64,000 nucleotides of DNA from Prinsepia uniflora (Eukaryota; Streptophyta; Magnoliopsida; Rosales; Rosaceae), in NCBI GenBank assembly GCA_032719365.1, contig CM064867.1, forward strand, positions 56,360,601-56,424,600. The letters are read 5' to 3'. Shown one piece after another: positions 56,557-64,000 of the stretch (its first letter is position 1; each line of letters opens with the position of its first letter). A program made the translations under genes and the position numbers. The notes under the pieces are model-generated. The model did no database searches. It was not told where the DNA came from and saw only the letters and a list, made by a program, of their open reading frames with translations.

Positions 56557-58417
56557 AATTAATTTCGTCCTCGAAATTCCAACCGACCTAATTCCAACCG
56601 TTCTTCCCTCCTTAATTAGTTTCGTTCTCGAAACTCCAACTATTCTGATTCCACATCCACCTCATGGAAATAATTTGAGCTCACGACATGTGTACACTTG
56701 TACACCAACTAACCAGAACAAAACTCGTCTGCACCCAGACGTACCACTAACACTCTCGTTACATCGACTACCCTCGACCACGTCGAATAACAGTAGTCAT
56801 ACGTTCCGAATTGACACCACTTGTCAAATCTACCATTTCGCTGACACAACCAACTCAACGATTCCTTCCTCAATCTCAATCTATCCTGGCGTCTGCTCCT
56901 ACAGGGAGTCATCTGACCTCACTCACCGATCCACGTTGAAACGTTCGACAAACTGTCACCACTTGACAGTCGTCAGTCACAACTAACTCTATACCCACTT
57001 GTGGTTATATTAACCACCAACTCACTCAACTTGAGTATACACATACCAACATCTAACTCGACCTGTATGTAACTAGACCCATCAGGAATACCATGACCCA
57101 GTGCACAGTATCCAACGTCTAGTCCATGTTCTCGACTAATCCAATGGTATCGGAACTAAGCTGACTACCAACATGCTCACCAACTTACCTCTGGTATAAC
57201 CTATATACAGTCATCAGGCATCACAAGTCTGCCCGGTATCATACCTCGAACAACGAACAAGGTACATATATCTATCTACCAATCTATCACAACAATAACA
57301 ACAACAACACGACCACCTAGGTCGTAGCCAACCACGTTTCAATAATGGAGTCCAACTGTCCAATCCAGTACTTAGACAAATCGAAACTCCAACCCATTAT
57401 CCATTTCCAAATTTGAATCCGAAATCATCATTCCGTAAGCTAGCATTTGGAATAACCATTCCGAACCCAAATCCAGAAATCCACTTTCAATTTCCAAAAT
57501 CGAATCCTGGATTGTCATCTTGAAATCCGATTCCAAAACCTGAAATCTCGTTCTCGTCTACTGAGATGCACCAATCACAAACCTATCGGTTACCTGCTCA
57601 ACCGATTACCATAATACGATCGATTGACTTCATAGGGAAGCCAATCACAATATCCACACATCTCTAAGGCTGACAAAAGCCGACCTCGTCGGACACTTAC
57701 TCGGGCGTAATAAATCGTACAGGATTCACCTCGAAAAGAAGTTCAGTCCCATCATGCTCAACTCAAACATCCAAGTATGAGTGATAAACTCTCCGCCTAT
57801 CTGGATCATCAAGATCACAATCCAGATCCATCACTACGTCACCCGACCATAGACGTCACGACGTCCAAAGTCCTCAACATCAAAATCCTGATCCACCTAG
57901 GATCCACAAAGTTAACTACCAAATTCTAAACCATAGGGTCTTACACCCTCCTGAATCCTTCGTAAGTCACATCACTCCTCAACCAATTCCCACATCTAAA
58001 TAGATCAGTTAACGACAAGACACGTCGAGACTGTGGGTTTTCTCCAATCATCTCGTATCGATCTTTGTCATTCCACCTAGGAAAAACCAAGGATGATCCA
58101 ACACGATGACATCAAAACTCATCCTACGTGAATGCAACCAAAATTTGCTGCACTCACCACGCCACATAATCCTACATCATCTGCCACCAAGCAGAAAATG
58201 AGAAATCTCAGTCACTTAACTTCGATATACTCAACTCTTCCTGATGACCCAAGACAAATCCCGGGTCCACTAACCAATACACGATCAACATAATGGTGAC
58301 ACAATCACCATCATCAACCATGGTAGAACCTAAGAAGTCACCCTAATGACTTCAAAACACCCATTACCAATGTGGAAAACCCGTACTACTCTCATCACCT
58401 CAATCATAAACTTTCTA
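56557..58417 (-). mobile_element. Decayed internal remnant of the older minus-strand element
   Basis: Follows the polypurine tract, so it is internal DNA, but no pol motif is seen in any frame; the longest frame is 103 codons. Pieces such as repeats of AAATCCGAAATC-like wording near 57410-57550 are low complexity. It ends where duplicated flank begins at 58418. Confidence 0.5.
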
Positions 58418-58621
58418 GATCTTCCATTGCCAATATATGTGTACCAGAAACCACGTCAAACACACACCAGACAATCAAAGTAAAAGTAGCACCAAAACCC
58501 ATTGAAAAACATCATTTCCTTTATATCTGGTAATCCTAATTTCTATTGCTCAAAATTTCCTTTAACGAGGGACGCTCCTGATCCCGTCTAACACGGAGTG
58601 TCAGACCAGGAAAAATTTGAA
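58418..58621. repeat. Segmental duplication copy 2, left part
   Basis: Starts CTAGATCTTCCATTGCCAAT as at 39587 and carries the same TTTGAA end before the LTR start. About 45 bp of the LTR fragment present in copy 1 are missing. Confidence 0.85.
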
Positions 58622-59506
58622 TGTAACGACCCCTCCCAAACATCGGGATTAGATTAGTGGTTAATGACGGATTAGTGAAGTTAATCAGTGATTAGTTGGA
58701 TGCGTTTGGACGGACGGTACAAAATGACGATTTTGCCCTTATAATGGGCAACAATGTTGACTTTTAGTTCGGGCGGTCAAAAGGACTTTGACCGATGACC
58801 GTGACGTAATTCGGGACGTCACGAGTTCATAGAAAAGTGGCACGTCCGATTCCGACATCTGAGGAGAAAGTTGTGATGTTCGGAAGATTGAGAGCATTTT
58901 CGTAAATTGGTTAAAAAGGGGGAATTCGTTGACTTTTTGCACGACAAGTTTTCTTCACGCAATTCGAGGATCGTTAGGTAGGTCTCGATGTCCTGAGTAC
59001 TACGACAGGCGGCACGCCGTCATCGGACGTCAGACGGCTTAGTTACGGGTCTAGATAAGTGGGGGGTAAATGGTAATTTGGACTTTTAGGGGCAAATTAG
59101 TATTTTAGCTCCTTGGGACTTGTGTATAACCGAATAAGGACACTTGGGCTGAGATAATTGGATATTTGTGAGGGTTAGACCACAGATTGGAGGACACCTA
59201 GCCTATTTCTAGTGGTTTCTAACCAAGTCGGCCGTGCATTTACATTTTAAATGTTTGGGTTATCGATCAACTGGAGAGAAACAGAGACAGAGTGAACAAT
59301 TGATCATCCATCTGCTGTTGAGTGAGACTGTGAACCAATCCCTTATCCCTGATTCGCGATGTGTGAAGGAAGGTAGAAGGGAAGTTGAGATAATGATCGT
59401 GGTGGCACGGTGGCGGACGGTGGTGAAGGTAAGGCCCAAAAACCGTGGAGTTCTTTGTTTGACTTCATAATTGGACATTGGAATTTTGGTTACCATTGCT
59501 CCAATT
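58622..59506 (+). repeat. Plus-strand LTR, 5' segment (copy 2)
   Basis: Starts TGTAACGACCCCTCCC; near identical to 39838-40715. Boxes at 58832 and 59004 are 172 bp apart. Interrupted at 59507 by a minus-strand LTR and continued at 61730. Confidence 0.85.
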
Positions 59507-61729
59507 TGTCAAGACCCGTCCCCAATCTCCCCCGGGATTAACGAGGGACCCCCCTGATCCTGTCTGACACGGAGTGTCAGACAAGGAAAATTTCTGACCT
59601 TAGCCCTCTCGAGCTTCCAGAGTGCGCCAGGATCCGGAGGAGGTATGTGATATCTCGGTCTCTGCTACAGTCCACATCGTATCCAACCTGAAGGGTATTA
59701 AAAACAGAAAGACTGTGAGTGGACAAAAAGTAATATTTTAGAAATACATTTTATAAAGACCTTTATACCCTTCACTAAAAAGCATGCATGCATAGTAAAA
59801 CTATTTATCCAATCACATATGTTTAAACAACCATATTTAGAGTAACAGCCCCAAGTTCCGTAAATACAAGTCACACGGGCTCCTGTTCACTAAAAAGCAT
59901 GCATGCATAGTAAAACCATTTATCCAATAACATATGTTTAAACAACCATATTTAGAGTCACAGCCCCAAGTTCCGTAAATACAAGTCACACGGGCTCTTG
60001 CCCAAAACCATTTACAGAAAACCATAACATAGTAAACATATGTGGGATCTCAGCCCAAATCCATTTATCATGATAAAACACAATTTCCCAAACCAATTGG
60101 AATCATGTTTATCTATTATATTTCATATCACCGAACCTGTCACGGTATATAGAGCTACGCGCGTGCTAACCGGGGTCTCAAACCCAAGTCTCTCCAGGGT
60201 CCACCCAGCTCAATGTCCGTAGATCAATGACCCTCCCTAGAGGTTACGAACCATGCCCATCCTGAGAGTAAGGAACCCAACTAGAGGGGGACTCTACTCA
60301 GTCAGTGCTCCGTGACTACTCCGGGGTCCACCCAAGCCAACGACCCTCCCCAGAGGAGACAATCATTTATAAAGGATGGCATATGAAAAACCTTTAGAAA
60401 TCATTCTTTAAACCTTTCAAGGATTCATGCCTGGCCCCCATAAGCCGTCATGAACCAGAAATCCATTTTGAGGGTTCATGCTGGTTCCTATAAGCCGTCA
60501 TGAACCATAAACCCATTTCAAGGGTTCATGTCGGTTCCCATAAACCGTCATGAACCATAAAAACCACTTCTGGGTCCCTGACCCGAAATCACCATCGTAA
60601 CACATAACTGGGCCCTAGGCCCGAATCCACATACAAACTGGACCTCAAGCCCGATTCGTAAACCAACTGGGACTCGTGCCTGATTTTGTAAATCAAATGG
60701 GTCTCATGTCCGATTCCATATTTCCAAATCCAAAATCGATTCAAGAACCAATTGGGCCTCCGGCCCGAGAATGTAACCAAAAGGGACATCGAGTCCGAGG
60801 GTTTCCGAAACAAAGGGGTCTCAAACCCGAGTTTACCTTTTCAATTCTAAAACCATTTCATGAAATCATATCCAAAACCATAAGTACGGAAAATTAGTGT
60901 AAAACCAGAAAACCTCGATTTACTTCCAAGCACGTAAATCGCCTCGTAATGCGTGAAATCATAAAATTCACCAATTGCCAAATCAATATCATAGAATCAC
61001 AATCATAATCCATATAAAACATTTATGCATGCATCACAGTTTAGAAATCAAGGTCCACTCACAGACCTTCCTATGCAGTAGCCTAGGTTTGCGTGCCGTA
61101 AGCCTCACTGGGCAAATCGTCGTCACCGGGCTTTGGGTTTGAAATGAAGAAAATGGTCGATGCATGAATGTATATGGGTGGCCTGTGGATGGGTGACACA
61201 TGTCACTCATCCATTGGGTAGGGATTAAATATCTGGGGCCCACTAGAATCCAAAAGTTAAGTCATTTCGTAAAACGTGCAATAGTTCCCCGAAACCTCCG
61301 TGAACCGTAACTTCGCCGTCGAACGTCTGAATTCGACGTGTCGCCTGTCTACGGATTTGTATCGTCCCGATCTACGTAACGGTTCTTAGCACTCGGCCAT
61401 CGGACCTCCTGCTCCAAAAGTCAACATTTCACCCCTTTTAACCAAAATTACCAAAAAGCCCTTGAACTTTCGAACGTCATAACTTCTTCCTCGAATGTCG
61501 AAATTGAACGTGCCACCTGTCTATGAACTCGTAATGTCCTAAATTACGTCACGGTCATTGAACAAAGTCTATTTGACCGCCAGAACGAAAGTCAACGTTT
61601 TACCCACGCCTATGGGCAAAACGTTCATTTTGCATCCTTTGTCCGATTTCGCCAAACTAATCACGGATTAACCTTACTAATCACGATTAGTCACTAATCT
61701 AATCCTGGAATTCAGGACGGGTCGTTACA
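59507..61729 (-). mobile_element. Minus-strand LTR (copy 2), shortened, probable solo LTR
   Basis: Starts TGTCAAGACCCGTCCCC, ends GGACGGGTCGTTACA. Flanks CAATT (59502-59506) and GAATT (61730-61734) agree at four of five bases, so a target duplication with one mutation is likely. Compared with copy 1 it lacks about 790 bp (junction at about 61128) and has a 115-bp tandem duplication (59771-59885 and 59886-60000). Palindrome at 61187-61212; boxes at 61337 and 61509 (172 bp apart). Confidence 0.85.
59771..60000. repeat. Two-copy 115-bp tandem duplication
   Basis: TTCACTAAAAAGCATGCATG starts both copies at 59771 and 59886. Copy 1 of the segmental duplication (about 40980-41090) has a single unit. 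Confidence 0.9.
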
Positions 61730-64000
61730 GAATTGGTTGCTAAGGTGATATTTGGGAGGTTGCTAGGATGGATCGAGCTTGGAATCGGAGGTTGCCGTGG
61801 ACGGTGGCCATGGAAACAAAAACAGAGACCTGTACGCTGTGAGGAATGAGTGAGCTATTCTCCCCTAAAATATGATCTTTTGCTTATGATATCTGAATGA
61901 AAAAGTGAGACGAAGTGGAGAGAAGGTCATTGGTGGCCACAACAGGGGAGGTAAGGGTAATTTCCCGTGAGATGTTTTTAGATTTTGAAAATGGTAAATT
62001 TTAGGGGCAAGGGCAATTTGGTCTTTTTGGCTGTGACAAGCTATGTTTGGACATGTGGCTGACTGAGAACTTGTGCCCAGTAGAATTGGGACACTTGTCC
62101 TTGCTCTAGAGGGCTGTGGAAGGTTGGATGACCGCCTCACTTGTTTTCAAATTGTGTGTGTACGATGACCGTGAGAGAAAATAGAGATGGTGGCCATGGA
62201 AACAAAAACAGAGGCCAGGAAATCGTGATATTACAACTTCCCATAAATCATATCCTTTGCCCCTATTGTAAGAATCAAATTTGAACATGAGGATGGGGGA
62301 AGTCACCTGGTGGTCACAAGGAAGCTCGATGGTGGCAGACGGTGGCAAGTCCCGTAACATGCTCTGTTTTGGTCTAATGGAAATTGAAGATGTGGGAAAG
62401 AGATGATCGTTTTGAAGACAAGGAAGAGGGTCAAAAGAGTCAAAGATGTCGTATGGGGCCAAGCTTGAGGCTTGCCATGGACGGCGACCGTAAAACCCGA
62501 AAAAGAGTAAGTATGGATTGAAAATGGTACTTTCGATTCTACTTAGTTTAGCTTGATTCTAATAAGTGGAAACTGTTTTTGGTGACCCAATGAGCTCTGA
62601 AGCATGGACTTGGAGGCCAGAGGAGTTTAGAATCCATGGAGATCAAGGGCACAGAGCACGGGTTGAATTCTTGAACAGGAAGGTAATGTCTCGTGGGTTT
62701 TGTTACAGTTTGATTCTGTTAGTAGATTAGGAAGGGAAGGACGAAACTAGTAGGTTAATTAGAACATAAAACAGATTAAAAACTGGACAAAACCGTGAAC
62801 GCCGACTTGGTCGAACCGGACCGGTTCGAACCAGTTTGAATCGGGTCGGCGAGAGGAAGAAGGTGACACTGTTCACGCGCGTGGGTTTCACGCGCAGAAG
62901 CTTCCAGACGTGCGTGGGGGTGCATGAAAGGTAGTTTGTGGAATCTTCCAACACGACTTTTAAAGTATTCGATATAACGAACATTTTGGCGTTAGTTTCG
63001 AGTCAATCAGACATCAGCTCGATATGTTTCGGGTTGTCCGAAGGTTTTAGGGCTCGGTTAAAAATAGTTAAAAATTCGGAAAAATTAAGTGGCTTTAGTA
63101 TAAGCTTTATGAAGTAGTTAGTGACCTTGTTATGGGATGTGCACAGGTTTGGGAAAGTCGAGGATAGTGGATTGGCCGGGAACGGCATAGGTGCGCGTGT
63201 ATCGAGGCAACGACGCTATGGTCTGTGAGTGCACTTTGCTTTCTAACTTATGATGCATGCATATATGTTTTTATATGTTTTCTATATGTGAATCTATGCT
63301 TTGATTTATGATCTGGATGGCTTACAGTTTTGGCACAGTTTTTGAGATATTTACGCAATTGCACGTTTTACGAGATTTCGAATGATCTTGTGATTTGATC
63401 ATGGTTTTAATGATTTGATTTTGGGATTTGAAACATAATTTGATTTCAATGATTTGAAATGGATTTTGGAAAAATGATTTCGGGCTTGGACCCCTGTTTC
63501 TGAGATTTCGATAATCGAGCTTTCGGTTTTGAAACTGGATTTCAGAAATGAGATTTCGGATTTTGTTTTGAGACTTGGAAAGGAAATTTGAATTTGGGTT
63601 CAGGATGATGGTTCCGGATGCTATCTCATGGAATCATTGTTGCGAATTCGGATACGGATTTTCTGTGGTTTTCACTGTTGTTTGAAACTGGTTTTGGGTT
63701 TAAAGACCCGGAAAAAGAAAAGAAAAACCGCTGGATCTGGTTTTGAGTTTAAAGACTCAAGCGCACTTGAGATCCAGTAAACTTGTATGATTGATATTTT
63801 TCACTAGTTTTCCAATGTTTTGGGCAGTGCTTGGATGAATTGGATTTGATGAGTTTTGGGACTGAGTTCTCTTATTTGAGATTGATTTGTGATTTGAGGC
63901 TGAGGCCTGGAATTGAATAACGAATTGGATTCGGGTTTTCGAGAATAGTTTTCGTTAATTGTTTTGAATATGAGATGGTTTTATAACATGAATTGATACG
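61730..64000 (+). repeat. Plus-strand LTR, continued to the window end
   Basis: Continues the LTR begun at 58622. Recognisable by GTTCACGCGCGTGGGTTTCACGCG near 62871 (cited as its ACGCGCGTGGG core), the GTGTATCGAGGC block near 63198, GTCTGTGAGTGCAC, ATGCATGCATATATG near 63252 and GTTTAAAGAC inverted units near 63698 and 63747. Short frames of up to 118 codons have no motif and are not called as genes. Confidence 0.7.

Noticed and set aside
56544..61729. LTR pair 40716-56543 and 59507-61729 read as one full element with internal 56544-59506
   Set aside because: The second LTR is preceded by the same flank as the first (58418-59506 matches 39587-40715) and not by a primer binding site, so a segmental duplication fits better.
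62106..62462. 118-codon minus-strand frame in the last LTR
   Set aside because: No motif, and it lies in a plus-oriented LTR; expected by chance in 2 kb of repeat DNA.

Overview
This is nuclear DNA of a plant, most likely a eudicot; I cannot name the family. Reasons: one intron-rich host gene with plant-type splice sites that encodes a plant nucleoplasmin-FKBP protein, and a background made almost entirely of nested plant LTR retrotransposons. Most are long LTRs (2.6 to 3.3 kb) starting TGTAACRMCCC and ending GGTCCTGTCA. The one near-complete element is a Tekay/Del-type Ty3 chromovirus, and the others appear related to it.

Layout. 1-2731: LTR ends, one with a tRNA-iMet-type primer binding site followed by non-coding internal DNA. 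2732-4038: AT-rich DNA ending in a CACTA-like transposon tip, which is split by a solo LTR (4039-6680, target duplication AACTG). 7140-10308: decayed Athila/Tat-like retrotransposon with a protease fragment. 10309-20218: a nest. One minus-strand LTR carries two solo LTRs (11036-13882, CCCCT; 16053-19284, TGGAA) and a 467-bp MITE with a 9-bp duplication. 20219-25400: further Athila/Tat-like fragments, one in inverted orientation. 25776-26031: a GA microsatellite. 26759-32100: a plus-strand LTR split by a solo LTR (27343-30114, GGGTG).

33275-38211 (minus strand) is the only intact host gene: 12 exons that join in frame to 568 codons plus stop. It encodes an FKBP53/FKBP43-type nuclear histone chaperone with an N-terminal nucleoplasmin-like domain, acidic and lysine-rich middle, and C-terminal FKBP domain in which several classical active-site aromatics are replaced. 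Its upstream side has a TATA box, a telo-box and a roughly 155-bp TTC/GAA repeat.

39587-64000 is again retrotransposon DNA built around a segmental duplication (39587-41268 and onward against 58419-61729). The second copy preserves the empty sites of two later insertions in the first: a solo LTR (41269-44398, CGGGG) and the full-length Tekay-like element (44434-54262, CCACC). That element has both 2647-bp LTRs, primer site, polypurine tract and all gag-pol domains, but pol has seven nonsense codons in one otherwise open frame, so it is dead unless helped in trans.

No new protein system was found. The most unusual signals lie inside the LTRs: a 26-bp palindrome whose arms co-vary, a two-box module whose spacing is 172 bp in almost all copies, arrays of small hairpins, and dense TGACGTCA/CACGTG clusters.
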